64,000 nt of DNA from CAVWQV01 sp963757115 (lineage in GTDB: Bacteria; Pseudomonadota; Alphaproteobacteria; Acetobacterales; Acetobacteraceae), in the NCBI GenBank assembly GCA_963757115.1, contig CAVWQV010000019.1:1-64000 (forward strand), given 5' to 3'. Below are positions 37,909 to 47,662 of this stretch, one piece after another. The notes under the pieces were generated by a model. The model saw only the letters and a program-made list of their open reading frames with translations. It searched no databases and was not told the DNA's origin. Positions within the stretch are counted from its first letter, which is position 1, and each line of letters starts with the position of its first letter. The translations under genes and the position numbers were made by a program.

Positions 37909-38121
37909 TGGTCGTTCATCACTCGCAGCCAGAACTTGGCGCCCTCGGTTTGCTCGATCCAGAGCCCAAGGATCTCCTTGCTGCCGTCTGGCCGGACGCC
38001 GAGAGCGAGATACACCGCCTTGTTGCGAACCGTGCCCTCGTCGCGAACCTTGACCCGCAAGGCGTCGAAGAACACCAAAGCGTAAAGGGCCTCGAGCGGC
38101 CGGTTCTGCCATTCGGCCACC
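37909..38121 (-). pseudogene. IS256-family transposase, internal segment in inverted orientation
   Basis: The minus strand reads EWQNRPLEALYALVFFDALR, VRDEGTVRNKAVYLALGVRP and ILGLWIEQTEGAKFWLRVMN. This is exactly the block missing from the plus-strand copy just to the left, including the first catalytic Asp of the DDE triad (FFDALR). It ends at an IS3 orfB fragment at about 38121. Confidence 0.75.
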
Positions 38122-38256
38122 TATCCGTTCCTGGGCTTCGATTCGGCCTGATCGTGCCGACGGGATCTGTAGTGGTAGGTGGACGTATCGACCTCAAGGA
38201 CCCGGCAAGCACGCCGGATCGAGACACCCCATTCACCACGAACCGCGTCAAGCTTG
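38122..38256 (-). pseudogene. IS3-family OrfB, N-terminal fragment
   Basis: The minus strand reads LDAVRGEWGVSIRRACRVLE, then VDTSTYHYRSRRHDQAE, the start of IS3-type OrfB (integrase subunit). It is cut on one side by the poly(A) tract and on the other by the IS256 segment. Confidence 0.75.
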
Positions 38257-38499
<243 letters not shown>

Positions 38500-38969
38500 C
38501 GTTCTCCGCTCCTCCCAGCCCGGGGGATCTCGCGCAGAAAACTCTAGCCAAAAACGGTCCAGTTTGCAGAGGAGCAGATCAGACCCATGCCGCCAGCACC
38601 GCACGCGCATGGCGCAGCGACGTCGCTATTTCGCGCGAGGTCCCTCGCAGTCGACGATCATCGGATCGGCTCGTCCTTCGCCAGCACACTGCGGTGCGCA
38701 TCGTACGAATAGAATTGCTCACGTCGCCTGCCCATCATCGCCTCCGATCGTGCCGGGATCCTTTGAATCAGCGGAAGATGGACAAAGGCGATTCTGGCCG
38801 AGTTTGGCATTCGAACTTTGGCCCAAAATAAACCGACACAACCGGCACGTGTAGTCAAGGCCTTGTGGACGCGTCGGTTCAGGCTATAAACGTTGACTTA
38901 CTAAGATCATTGCCTAATTGTCGATTTTAAACTAGGATTTAGACTGACTGCCGAAGGGTAAATTTTCTA
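38500..38969. promoter_or_regulatory. IS3 end, unassigned spacer and AT-rich promoter region of the biosynthetic cluster
   Basis: From 38500 to about 38600 the sequence is probably the IS3 left end. From 38600 to 38880 I see no supported gene. The last 90 bases are clearly AT-rich compared with the rest of the window and contain TTGACT at 38893-38898 with A/T-rich hexamers downstream (TAATTG at 38915, TAGACT at 38940), a plausible sigma-70 promoter for the cluster starting at 38970. Exact -10 is not clear. Confidence 0.4.
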
Positions 38970-40257
38970 ATGCTCAGTGACACCCTTGCGCTCCATGCCG
39001 GGTTTGATATGGATCCGGCAACACGCTCGGTTGCAGTACCTATTTATCAGACCGTGGCGTATGGTTTCGACGATACGGCGCATGGCGCGGCCCTGTTCAA
39101 TCTTGAAGTCGAAGGCTATCGCTACAGCCGCATCGGCAACCCCACTAACGCTGTGCTGGAACGTCGGGTGGCGGCGCTCGAAGGTGGCGTCGAGGCGCTT
39201 ACTGTCAGTTCCGGGCAGACGGCGCTTTACTACGCCATTTCCAATCTCACGGAGCCAGGGCGGAACTTCGTCACCGTGCCCCAGCTTTATGGGACGACGC
39301 ATTCGATGTTTGCCCATTTTCTGCCCAAGCTCGGGATCAAAGCCTGCTTTGCTGAAAGCGACCAACCCAGCGACATCGAAAAGGTAATTGATTGCAATAC
39401 GCGGGCGATATTCTGCGAGAGCGTCGGTAACCCGGCCGGAAACGTCGCAGATATCGGAGCGCTCGCGCGAGTGGCGCGCGACCATCAAGTGCCCTTGATC
39501 GTCGACAATACCGTTGCCACTCCAATTCTGCTTCGACCGATCGAGCACGGCGCGGACATCGTCGTGCACTCACTGACAAAGTTCATGGGAGGCCACGGGA
39601 CAACGCTTGGCGGCATCATCGTCGACGGCGGCCGGTTTCCTTGGGCGGATCACCCCGACCGGTTTCCGATGTTCAGCGAGCCGGACGATTCCTACCACGG
39701 CCTTGTCTACACGGAACGATTTCGGCCCGGCGGCGTTCGTTGCGCGATGCCGCAGCGTTTATCTCCGCACGACTGGCGCGGCGCTGTCGCCGTTCAACGC
39801 CTTTCTCCTTCTCCAAGGGATCGAGACCGTGGCGGTTCGCATCGATCGCCATGTCGAGAATGCCAGGCGGGTCGCGCATTTTCTGCGTCATGACCCGCGG
39901 GTCGCGTGGACCAATTACGCGGGATTCGAGGACAGTCCTTATCATTCGCTCGTGCGACAATACCTCGGCGGGCGGGCCTGCTCGCTGCTCACTTTCGGGG
40001 TGGACGGCGGTTTCCCGGCGGGTGTGCGCTTCATCGATGCACTGAAGCTGTTCAAGCGCGTCGTGAACCTTGGCGACTCCAAGTCGCTTGCCTGCCATCC
40101 CGGTTCCACAACGCACCGCCAGATGCCGCCAGAGGAGCAGCGCAAAGCCGGCGTGACGCCCGAGACAATCAGGCTCAGCATCGGGATCGAACACATCGAC
40201 GACATCATCGCGGATCTCGATCGCGCGCTTGATGCCGCGGCTCGCCCTGGCCCATGA
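38970..40257 (+). CDS. Cys/Met-metabolism PLP enzyme (O-acetylhomoserine sulfhydrylase-like), one frameshift
   Basis: About 428 residues of the cystathionine gamma-synthase fold. Marks are YRYSRIGNPTNAVLERRVAALEG, SSGQTALYYAI, VDNTVATP and the PLP lysine K204 in HSLTKFMGGHGT, then LGDSKSLACHPGSTTHRQM. An extra C near 39726 (CGGCCC for CGGCC) shifts the frame before AFVARCRSVYL. The family exchanges a gamma leaving group of homoserine esters for sulfide or another nucleophile. The next gene makes such an ester, so the two may act in sequence. The stop overlaps the next ATG. Confidence 0.85.
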
Positions 40258-41285
40258 ACGCGCTCACGCGACTTTCGGCCGAGCGTCAGGATTTCGACGG
40301 ACGGCCCACACTGACCATCGGCTTGGTCAACAATACGTCCGCCAGCGCCATGGCGCCTACGGTCGGCCGGTTCCGTTCTCTCCTATGCGCCGCCAACCCG
40401 CTCGCCGATGTCACGCTGCGGCTGTTCCGACCCCCAGAGCTTGCGCGTGACGAGGCGGGGCAACTCCCAGCCGACCACGCTCACGCCGATTTGGCGGAAC
40501 TGTTCGGAGCGCGCGTGGACGGGCTCATTGTCACAGGCATGGAACCACAAGCCGCGGTTCTGGAAGCGGAGCCGATCTGGGTCAGTCTCACCGGGATCGC
40601 CGACTGGGCTGAGGACCATGGGGTCCCGACGATCTGGTCTTGTCTCGCGGCGCACGCGGCGGCACGCTATCTCGACGGCATAACGCGATGCCCGCTTCCC
40701 GAGAAACTGAGCGGCGTGTTCGGAAGCGAAGTTGTCGGCAGCGCGCATCCGGTCATGTCGGGGATCTCGCCCCTCTGGTGCGTTCCGCACTCGCGCTACT
40801 ACGACCTCCCCGAGCAGCACATCGCGGCCGAAGGGTATGAGGTGCTCTCGAGATCGTCCGAAGCTGGCGTTGATATTTTCTACAAGCGCCGTCGGGCGCC
40901 GTTCCTGTTTTTCCAAGGCCATCCCGAATACGACCCCGACACGCTTGCGCGAGAGTACAGGCGGGACGTGCGGCGATATCTGCAAGGCGAGCAGGACGAC
41001 TATCCCGTCGCACCGAGGCACTATTTTGACCCGCGAACGGCCACGGCGTTATCCGCGCTGCGCGAGGATGTATTGCGGGGCCGCCGTGATCCGGAAAGTT
41101 CCGACAGGATCCGCCGTATCGTGAACGACAGTCAACCGCCGCGCAGCTGGCAGACGGCTGCCGCCAAGCTGTTCGCGAACTGGATAGCCTGCGTGCTTCG
41201 GCGCGATTTTCCGTCCTGCGGCGATGGTACAGGGACGCACAGCCAGCCCGATCTCGCGGGCGCTGTCCCCGCGCTGCTTCGATGA
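40254..41285 (+). CDS. Homoserine O-succinyl/acetyltransferase (MetA)-like
   Basis: A 343-residue protein of the MetA (class-I glutamine-amidotransferase-like) fold. The catalytic cysteine is at about residue 130 in TIWSCLAAHAA, and the His-Glu pair is in FFQGHPEYD near 223-226. It acylates the hydroxyl of homoserine or an analogue. It overlaps both neighbours by ATGA, so translation is coupled. In a cluster with an ACP and a ligase the acyl donor or acceptor may differ from primary metabolism. Confidence 0.8.
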   Translation: MNALTRLSAERQDFDGRPTLTIGLVNNTSASAMAPTVGRFRSLLCAANPLADVTLRLFRPPELARDEAGQLPADHAHADLAELFGARVDGLIVTGMEPQAAVLEAEPIWVSLTGIADWAEDHGVPTIWSCLAAHAAARYLDGITRCPLPEKLSGVFGSEVVGSAHPVMSGISPLWCVPHSRYYDLPEQHIAAEGYEVLSRSSEAGVDIFYKRRRAPFLFFQGHPEYDPDTLAREYRRDVRRYLQGEQDDYPVAPRHYFDPRTATALSALREDVLRGRRDPESSDRIRRIVNDSQPPRSWQTAAAKLFANWIACVLRRDFPSCGDGTGTHSQPDLAGAVPALLR

Positions 41286-42736
41286 TCGCCGAACAGCTTC
41301 AACGTGCCCCGGGCTCCCGCCTGTTTCCTGCGCCGGACGACTGCGCCGCCGCCGACCAATTGCTGACCGCGGCCTTGCGCGACGCGCTCGGGCGGGTGGA
41401 GCGCGGGCGGGTCAGCCCCGACCTCGACATGGGACGCTTCCGGGAGCGCCTGGCAGCGTTTGACTTTATGTCTCAGCATTCGCTGCCCGATCTGTTGCTG
41501 TGGGTGATCGAGCAGCTCGAGCATGGCTCGGTGCATCTCACGCACCCGCGTTACTTCGGACTGTTTAACCCGTCGCCGTCCTATGCCGCCGAATGTGCCG
41601 ACCGCATCGTGGCCGCGTTCAACCCGCAGCTCGCGACCTGGACGACCTCGCCGGTTCCGGTGGAGATGGAAGCCCACGTCATCCGGGCGGTCGCACGCCG
41701 CGCCGGGTTCCCGCCCGATGCGGCGGGCCATTTCACCACTGGCGGCTCGGAGGCCAATCTCACCGCGCTCATCTGCGCCCTGACGCGAGCCAACCCCGCC
41801 TTTGCGACGGACGGCGTGCTTGCCTTCGAGGCGCCGCCGACCCTCTACGTGTCCGAAGACGCACACCTATGCTGGCACAAGATCGCCCACCAGTCGGGCA
41901 TCGGCCGGGCGTCGGTGCGGTCGATCGCAACGGATCGAACGGGACGCATGGATTGCCGGGCGTTGGCTCATGCGCTCGAAGCGGACAAGGCGAATCGCGT
42001 TCCGATCATGGTCGTTGCCACCGCCGGCACGACCAGCGCGGGGATGATCGATCCGTTGCCCGAGTGCGCCGAACTCGCGCGGAGCGCGGGCGCGTGGTTC
42101 CATGTCGACGCGGCGTGGGGAGGCGCGATCATCGCCTCCGAGACGCTGCGTGACGCGGTTGCAGGCCTCGAGGCGGCTGATTCGGTGGCGATCGATGCGC
42201 ATAAATGGTTCGCGACCACGATGGGTTGCGGGATGTTCCTATCGAGGCATCCCGATCTGCTCTCGGCCGCGTTTCACGCCATGGCAGACTACATGCCTTC
42301 CAACAATCGCGATCTCGATCCCTACGTCACCACTGTCCAGTGGTCCCGACGCTTCGTGGGCCTTCGCCTGTTCCTTTCGCTTGCAAGCGTGGGATGGCGC
42401 GGCCATGCGGCGCATGTCGAAAACTCAGTCCGGCTGATCGCGCTGCTTAGGGACGAGCTGACCGCACGAGGATGGAACGTCGCGAACGACTCACCACTCG
42501 CGGTCCTGTGCGTCGACCCGCCACCGGGTTTCCCAAGTCCGCGGGTCATCGCTCGTGAGGTCGTCGCCTCGGGTTTGGCCTGGGTGTCAACAACGAAGTT
42601 CCAGGGCCGGGAAGTCGTCCGGATCTGCGTGACGAACGGGCGCACGACCGACAACGACGTGCTGGCGCTGGCTGGCCTTCTGCAAACTTTCGAACCCTCC
42701 AGCGAGAACGCTTATCGCCGCGACGACCTCGCTTGA
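41282..42736 (+). CDS. Group II pyridoxal-phosphate amino acid decarboxylase
   Basis: An intact 484-residue enzyme of the aromatic amino acid/glutamate/diaminobutyrate decarboxylase group. PLP lysine is K308 in IDAHKWFATTMGCGMF; HFTTGGSEANLTAL and WFHVDAAWGGA hold the phosphate loop and the ring-stacking Asp. Substrate cannot be predicted from sequence by eye; with homoserine-type enzymes upstream it may act on a four- or five-carbon amino acid. It overlaps the upstream gene by ATGA. Confidence 0.85.
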   Translation: MIAEQLQRAPGSRLFPAPDDCAAADQLLTAALRDALGRVERGRVSPDLDMGRFRERLAAFDFMSQHSLPDLLLWVIEQLEHGSVHLTHPRYFGLFNPSPSYAAECADRIVAAFNPQLATWTTSPVPVEMEAHVIRAVARRAGFPPDAAGHFTTGGSEANLTALICALTRANPAFATDGVLAFEAPPTLYVSEDAHLCWHKIAHQSGIGRASVRSIATDRTGRMDCRALAHALEADKANRVPIMVVATAGTTSAGMIDPLPECAELARSAGAWFHVDAAWGGAIIASETLRDAVAGLEAADSVAIDAHKWFATTMGCGMFLSRHPDLLSAAFHAMADYMPSNNRDLDPYVTTVQWSRRFVGLRLFLSLASVGWRGHAAHVENSVRLIALLRDELTARGWNVANDSPLAVLCVDPPPGFPSPRVIAREVVASGLAWVSTTKFQGREVVRICVTNGRTTDNDVLALAGLLQTFEPSSENAYRRDDLA

Positions 42737-42753
42737 CCAGGAAAGGATTTTTC

Positions 42754-43410
42754 ATGGACGTCATGCCGGTTTACGGCTATCGCCGAGTGATCGACGAGAT
42801 TTGCCAGCTCAGGTGGGCGGAACTCTCCGTCGAGCAGATGATGTTGGCCGCCTGGGCCTACTATTATTTCTCGATACAATTTCGCGAGAACCTCCAAATC
42901 GCTCGGGAATTGTTTCCGGAAGACGACAAGCTCCGGGATCTGGAATCGGGCGAATGCGACACCGACAACCTTTCGCCCTGGCCAGGCGTGGGGGAAAGCG
43001 GCGAGAAGATGAACCACGACGAGTTCATGCGGCGCGCGCTCGAGCTGACGCCGATCGACGACGAGACGCGCGCCCACGTATCCGCGGCGGGCCAGGCCTA
43101 TCTGGCTCGGGTTCGACAGCTCGATCCGGTTTGCCGGGCAATCAGCATCGCAAGCTACGAGGATGGCGGTCTGGAAAGCGTGTTCAAGGCGATCCTCTCG
43201 TTTCGCGCGTGGGATAACGCGCTGCTCCAAGCCTTCGAGCATTTTCTTGCCGAACACCTCCGCTTCGACAGCGACCCCGAGCAGGGGCACGGTGCGCTCA
43301 GCCGTCATCTGGCGGTGGACGATCGCATTCTGCCGCTTTGGGAGGACTTCAGGACGCTTCTCGTGAGCTGCGTTCCCGCGCTGCGTCCGGATGACCGCCT
43401 GGCCGCATGA
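42754..43410 (+). CDS. Candidate heme-oxygenase-like diiron oxidase (HDO family)
   Basis: A 218-residue, all-helical, acidic protein. The helices YYFSIQFRENLQIARELFPE, then ESGECDTDNLSPWPG, GEKMNHDEFMRRALELTP, and FRAWDNALLQAFEHFLAEHL place Glu and His residues in the pattern of CADD/BesC/UndA-like oxidases with a heme-oxygenase fold. Such enzymes oxidise or cleave free amino acids or fatty acids in natural product pathways. I infer the family from this pattern, not from an exact signature, so confidence is moderate. An alternative is a TenA-like protein. Confidence 0.55.
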   Translation: MDVMPVYGYRRVIDEICQLRWAELSVEQMMLAAWAYYYFSIQFRENLQIARELFPEDDKLRDLESGECDTDNLSPWPGVGESGEKMNHDEFMRRALELTPIDDETRAHVSAAGQAYLARVRQLDPVCRAISIASYEDGGLESVFKAILSFRAWDNALLQAFEHFLAEHLRFDSDPEQGHGALSRHLAVDDRILPLWEDFRTLLVSCVPALRPDDRLAA

Positions 43411-43528
43411 CCCGCAAGCGAGCCCGCCGAGCAACATGACCCACGGTGAAGATCAGCTTGTGTTGGCCGCGCGCTGAACAGTTCGGGCGCGGCGATCGAA
43501 TTTGCAAACGGCATCGGAGAAATTACTG

Positions 43529-43777
43529 ATGACAATACGAGCCGCCGTGGTGGCGCAGATCAGACAGGTGGCGGCGGAGCAGCACAAGCAACTCGCACCT
43601 TTGACCGACGACTTGCCGTTGCTTAAATTGGGCTTGGACTCGCTGTGTCTCGCCGTGTTGGTGGCGCGGCTTTCGGAGGAGCTCGGGATCGATCCGTTCG
43701 AGCGCGGCGACGACGAGGCCGGCCTGCCCGTGACCATCGGAGACTTCATCGCACTCTACGAGGGCGCCCCTGCTTAG
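43529..43777 (+). CDS. Acyl carrier protein
   Basis: An 82-residue carrier protein with the phosphopantetheine serine S38 in LKLGLDSLCLAVLVARLSEEL. It is smaller and less acidic than FabF-type ACPs, resembling stand-alone carrier proteins of biosynthetic clusters. The ATG at 43529 follows a cggagaaa site. Its end overlaps the ligase gene. It probably holds the carboxylic acid activated by the next gene product. Confidence 0.85.
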   Translation: MTIRAAVVAQIRQVAAEQHKQLAPLTDDLPLLKLGLDSLCLAVLVARLSEELGIDPFERGDDEAGLPVTIGDFIALYEGAPA

Positions 43778-45173
43778 CCGCGCGACGCTTTGGGAGCTCA
43801 TCAAGGCAGGTGGGCTGCCCGCCCAACGCGTTGTTGCCGGACCTGATCGCCAAGTCGCGCTGGCCGACCTCCGAGACCAGGCACCGTTCGACGCGCGTGG
43901 GCTGGAAGGCCGCTCCATCCTGATCCGGACCAGGCAGCAATTGCCGTCAGTCCTGGCCTTGATCGAACTCGACGGTGTCGCGCGCCGGCTGGTGCTGGCG
44001 CCGCCCGACGTTTCGCCCGCGCACTGGGACGCGGTTGTCGCCCAAGCGGAGGTCGAGGTTTCCATCGTCGATCCGTCGGACTGCGCCGGCCCGCGCACGG
44101 TGAGTTGCGGCCCAGTCCTGGCGCCTCGAGCGGCCGATCGCCGCGCGTCGTACGACACCGAGTGGGTGTTGTTCACCTCTGGAACGACGGGCGCGCCGAA
44201 GCTCGTATCGCACACCTTGCCGGGCCTCACCGGCCCGATCGCTACCCCGCCCGGCTCCGCCGCGCCCGGCCGCGTCGCGCCCGGCGGAGCCATGCGTCCC
44301 AGCGCCACGCCCGGCGGAGCTGTCTGGAGCACGTTCTACGACGTCCGGCGCTACGGCGGCTTGCAGATCCTGCTGCGGGCACTGCTCGGCGGAGGGTCCG
44401 TGGTGCTGTCGGACGAGGCGGAACCGACCGCGACATTTCTGGCCCGCGCCGGTGAGGCGGGGGTGACGCATATCTCCGGCACGCCGTCCCACTGGCGCCG
44501 CGCCCTCATGAGCGGCTGTGCGGGGCGCATCGCTCCCGGCTACGTCCGGCTGTCGGGAGAAATCGCCGATCAGGCCGTGCTGGACCGGCTGCAGGCCGCC
44601 TATCCGGCCGCCCGCGTCGCCCACGCCTTCGCCTCGACCGAGGCCGGCGTGGCGTTTGACGTAAATGACGGCTTGGCGGGGTTCCCAGCGGCCTTGGTGG
44701 GCACCGCGGACAGTCCGGTACAACTCCGGGTGGAGGACGGCACGCTGCGCATCCGCTCTAGCCGAACCTCCCGAGGCTATCTCGGCGACGTCGCGCCGCT
44801 CGCCGATGCGGACGGGTTCGTCGACACCGGCGACATCGTGACGTTGCGGGGCGACCGGTATTTCTTTCTTGGCCGGGTCGGCGGCGTGATCAACGTGGGC
44901 GGCCGCAAGGTGCATCCCGAGGAAGTCGAAGCCGTGCTGAACGCCCACCCCGCCGTGCTTGCGGCCCGCGTGCGCCCCCGGCCCAGCCCTATCACCGGCG
45001 CCCTCGTCTCGGCGGAGGTGGTGGTAGGCGATCCGCAACAGGCCGGCTTGCGGGATACGATCCTCGCGGCTTGCCGCGATCAGCTGGAGCCGCACAAGGT
45101 GCCCGCCGTCTTGCGGATGGTCCCCGCACTCGATGTGATGCCCTCCGGCAAGCTCGCCCGCCGCCTTGCGTAA
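43770..45173 (+). CDS. AMP-dependent acyl/aminoacyl ligase (adenylation enzyme)
   Basis: About 467 residues of the ANL superfamily. The ATP loop is LFTSGTTGAPKLVSH, then AHAFASTEAGVAF, VDTGDIVTLRGDRYFFLGRVGGVINVGGRKVHPEEVE and the catalytic lysine region MPSGKLARRL. The N-terminal domain is short for the family. No ATG or GTG opens the frame: coding looks continuous from about 43770 (CTG), overlapping the ACP, with the first annotated-type start (TTG) at 43941, so an unusual start or a small indel is likely. Probably loads a carboxylate on the ACP. Confidence 0.75.
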   Translation: MLSRATLWELIKAGGLPAQRVVAGPDRQVALADLRDQAPFDARGLEGRSILIRTRQQLPSVLALIELDGVARRLVLAPPDVSPAHWDAVVAQAEVEVSIVDPSDCAGPRTVSCGPVLAPRAADRRASYDTEWVLFTSGTTGAPKLVSHTLPGLTGPIATPPGSAAPGRVAPGGAMRPSATPGGAVWSTFYDVRRYGGLQILLRALLGGGSVVLSDEAEPTATFLARAGEAGVTHISGTPSHWRRALMSGCAGRIAPGYVRLSGEIADQAVLDRLQAAYPAARVAHAFASTEAGVAFDVNDGLAGFPAALVGTADSPVQLRVEDGTLRIRSSRTSRGYLGDVAPLADADGFVDTGDIVTLRGDRYFFLGRVGGVINVGGRKVHPEEVEAVLNAHPAVLAARVRPRPSPITGALVSAEVVVGDPQQAGLRDTILAACRDQLEPHKVPAVLRMVPALDVMPSGKLARRLA

Positions 45174-45889
45174 TGTGATCGTCACCGGCGGCAGCCGAGG
45201 CCTCGGGCTCGGCATAGCGCGGCAGCTGGCTGGCTCAGGCTTCCGCGTCGTCGCGATCGCACGCAACGACAGCGAGGCTCTCGCGGCGGCCCGCGCCGAG
45301 TTGGGGCGATGGGCTGCATTTCCGGGCCGCGGATCTCGCGGAACTTGCTTCGCTGCCGGGCCTGGTGCGCGAGCTGCGACGCGACTTCGGACCGATCTAC
45401 GGCCTAGTGAACAATGCCGGCCTCGGGACGGCCGGCGTGCTGGCGAACATGCCGGATGCGGCGATCGACCGGCTGGTCCGGCTCAACGTCCTCTCACCCA
45501 TCCTGCTGACCAAATACGCGGTGCGGTCGATGATGGCGGCAGGGGCCGGGCGGATCGTGAGCATCTCCTCCATCGTCGGCACGACCGGCTACGCGGGCCT
45601 CTCGGTCTACAGTGCGACGAAGGCATCGTTGCTGGGATTCACGCGGTCCCTGGCCCGGGAGGTCGGCCCGCTCGACATTACGGTGAACGCGGTGGCGCCC
45701 GGGTTCGTCGATACGGAGATGACCCACGATCTCGGTGAGGCGCATCGCGCCCAGATCGCCCGACGCAGCGCGCTCAAACGCATGCCAGAGATAGCGGACG
45801 TGGCGGCGGCCGTGGACTATCTATTCAGCCCGGGCGCCCGCAACGTGACGGGCACGGTGTTGACGGTGGATGGCGGCAATACCGCCTAG
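45166..45889 (+). CDS. SDR-family oxidoreductase, FabG-like (one frameshift)
   Basis: About 240 residues. VTGGSRGLGLGIARQL at the N-terminus is the NADP site; NNAGLGTAG, SISSIVG and the catalytic YSATK follow, ending TGTVLTVDGGNT. An indel lies near 45308 between ARAELG and LHFRAADLAELAS. It starts at a TTG (or GTG at 45175) overlapping the ligase stop. FabG-like reductases often reduce carrier-bound 3-oxo groups, which fits an ACP-linked pathway. Confidence 0.85.
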
Positions 45890-47619
45890 AGCCGCGCCTC
45901 CCCGGCTGCGATGCGCTCGAAGCGCGCGGCGTCCAACGGCGCGTATCCGCCTCCGGCCCGATCCAGCACCAACAGCGGGTCCGAAATTGCATCCGGATCG
46001 AAGCCGTCGCGCTGAAGGGCGGCCTTCACCGGCTTGAACGTCCCGGTCGCGGCAAGGGCTGCGCGCAAACGCAGGAACAGCGGGATCGCGTGGTCGGGCA
46101 GCCGCGCAGTAAGATAGGGATGAAGGTTTTCGGGGCGGAAGCTTGGGTCAACCACCACCGTCGCCATTCCCGCCCGCCCTTCCGTCCCGGGCACGGCGAC
46201 GCCGTATACGACGGCTTCGGTGATGCCCGGATAGGAGCCGAGCGCATCCGCCACTTCGGTGGTGGAAACGTTTTCCCCCTTCCAGCGGAACGTGTCGCCG
46301 ATACGATCGACGAAGCTGAAGAACCCCGCCCGGTCCCGCCGCATCAGGTCTCCGGTGCGAAACCATGCGTCACCCGGCGCGAACACGTCGCGCAGCACCT
46401 TGGCGGAGGACGCTTCGGCATCGGTGTAGAGGCCGCCGTCCGGCACCGGCCCGATCGCCTCGCCGACCTCGTCCGGCAGGCAGCGCTGGCACCGGCCGGC
46501 GTCATCCCGTAGCGGCACGCCGGTTTCCGGGTCGCTGCGGATCAGCGCCAGGGGAAAGCGATGGGCGAGGTAGGGCGGAATGCGCCCGATCGCGCCCGGC
46601 CGCTGCTCGGTGTTGTAGAGCGACACGCTCCCCTCGGTGGCGGCGTAGTATTCCAGGATCTGCGGAATGGCGAAGCGTTGGGCGAACCGCGTCCAAACCT
46701 CCGCCTGCAGGCCGTTGCCGCACGCGAGGCGCAGCGTGTGCTGGCGTTCGCGCGGATGCGGCGGCGCGTTCACGAGGTAACGGCACAGCTCGCCGATGTA
46801 CTGGAACACGGTGCAGCCGCCGTCCGCCACCTCATCCCAGAAGCGCGAAGCGGAGAAGCCGGGCCGCACCAGAACCGAGCCGCCCCGCGCCAGCAAGGCG
46901 CCGACCGCCACGACGCCGCCGATGCTGTGATACATGGGCAGGCAATTGTACATCCGGTCGTCCGGCCCGATGTTCATCATGCCGGCGAACCAGAAGCTCC
47001 ACTCCAGCACACGCGCATGGGTGATGTTGACCGCCTTCGGCAGTCCCGTGGTGCCGGAGGTGTAGATATGCAGCGCGCGGTCCGTCAGTCTGGGCGCCCG
47101 CTCGGCCGCAACGGGGCCATCTTCCAGCGTCGCGGCATCGAGGCGTCGCCACCCGTCGAGATCGGCCCCGAGCAGCCACCACCCGATGTCGGACGGCAGC
47201 CGTGGGCGCACTAGGTCCAGCGCCGGCGCGAAGGAAGGATGCGCCACCACATGCCGGGCGGCGACGGTGCCGATGGCGTGCGCCAGCGCCGCATCCCGCA
47301 GCCCGGTGTTCAGCAGCGCGACCACCCCGCCGATCCCGCTGATTCCGAGCCAGATGGCCGGGTAGTCCACCGCATTCGGCATCAGGAGGCAGACCACCTC
47401 ACCGGGCCGGAGCCCCTGTTCCAGCGCCCATCGTCCGTATTGGTTGGCTCGCTTGGCGAGTTCGACGTAGGTGAGACGCTCGGGTAGCGAAAGCAGGGCC
47501 GGCTGCGTGCCGAACCGTTCGGCCAGTTCCGGCAGCCGCCCCGCTAGCGTGCGCCCGTCCTCGGCAAGTCCCGAAATGGCGCTAAGCGCGCGGACCCAGC
47601 TTTCTGCCCCCGTGGACAC
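45886..47619 (-). CDS. Acyl-CoA synthetase (AMP-forming, FATP/FadD6-like)
   Basis: An intact 577-residue ANL enzyme. HIYTSGTTGLPKAVNITHAR is the ATP loop, YNCLPMYHSIGG the acyl-site region typical of very-long-chain/FATP-like synthetases, EYYAATEGSVSLYN, then WFRTGDLMRRD, RIGDTFRWKGENVSTTEV and the terminal lysine in ATGTFKPVK. It converges on the SDR with a four-base overlap of stops. It may activate a fatty or bile-type acid for the same pathway. Confidence 0.85.
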   Translation of the reverse strand: MSTGAESWVRALSAISGLAEDGRTLAGRLPELAERFGTQPALLSLPERLTYVELAKRANQYGRWALEQGLRPGEVVCLLMPNAVDYPAIWLGISGIGGVVALLNTGLRDAALAHAIGTVAARHVVAHPSFAPALDLVRPRLPSDIGWWLLGADLDGWRRLDAATLEDGPVAAERAPRLTDRALHIYTSGTTGLPKAVNITHARVLEWSFWFAGMMNIGPDDRMYNCLPMYHSIGGVVAVGALLARGGSVLVRPGFSASRFWDEVADGGCTVFQYIGELCRYLVNAPPHPRERQHTLRLACGNGLQAEVWTRFAQRFAIPQILEYYAATEGSVSLYNTEQRPGAIGRIPPYLAHRFPLALIRSDPETGVPLRDDAGRCQRCLPDEVGEAIGPVPDGGLYTDAEASSAKVLRDVFAPGDAWFRTGDLMRRDRAGFFSFVDRIGDTFRWKGENVSTTEVADALGSYPGITEAVVYGVAVPGTEGRAGMATVVVDPSFRPENLHPYLTARLPDHAIPLFLRLRAALAATGTFKPVKAALQRDGFDPDAISDPLLVLDRAGGGYAPLDAARFERIAAGEARL

Positions 47620-47662
47620 CTAACCAAACCTCGACCGAGAACTGCGTGTTCAGCGAACTTTA

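Noticed and set aside
43947..45266. 439-codon minus-strand ORF opposite the AMP ligase
   Set aside because: The plus-strand ligase has all ANL motifs; the minus frame has none.
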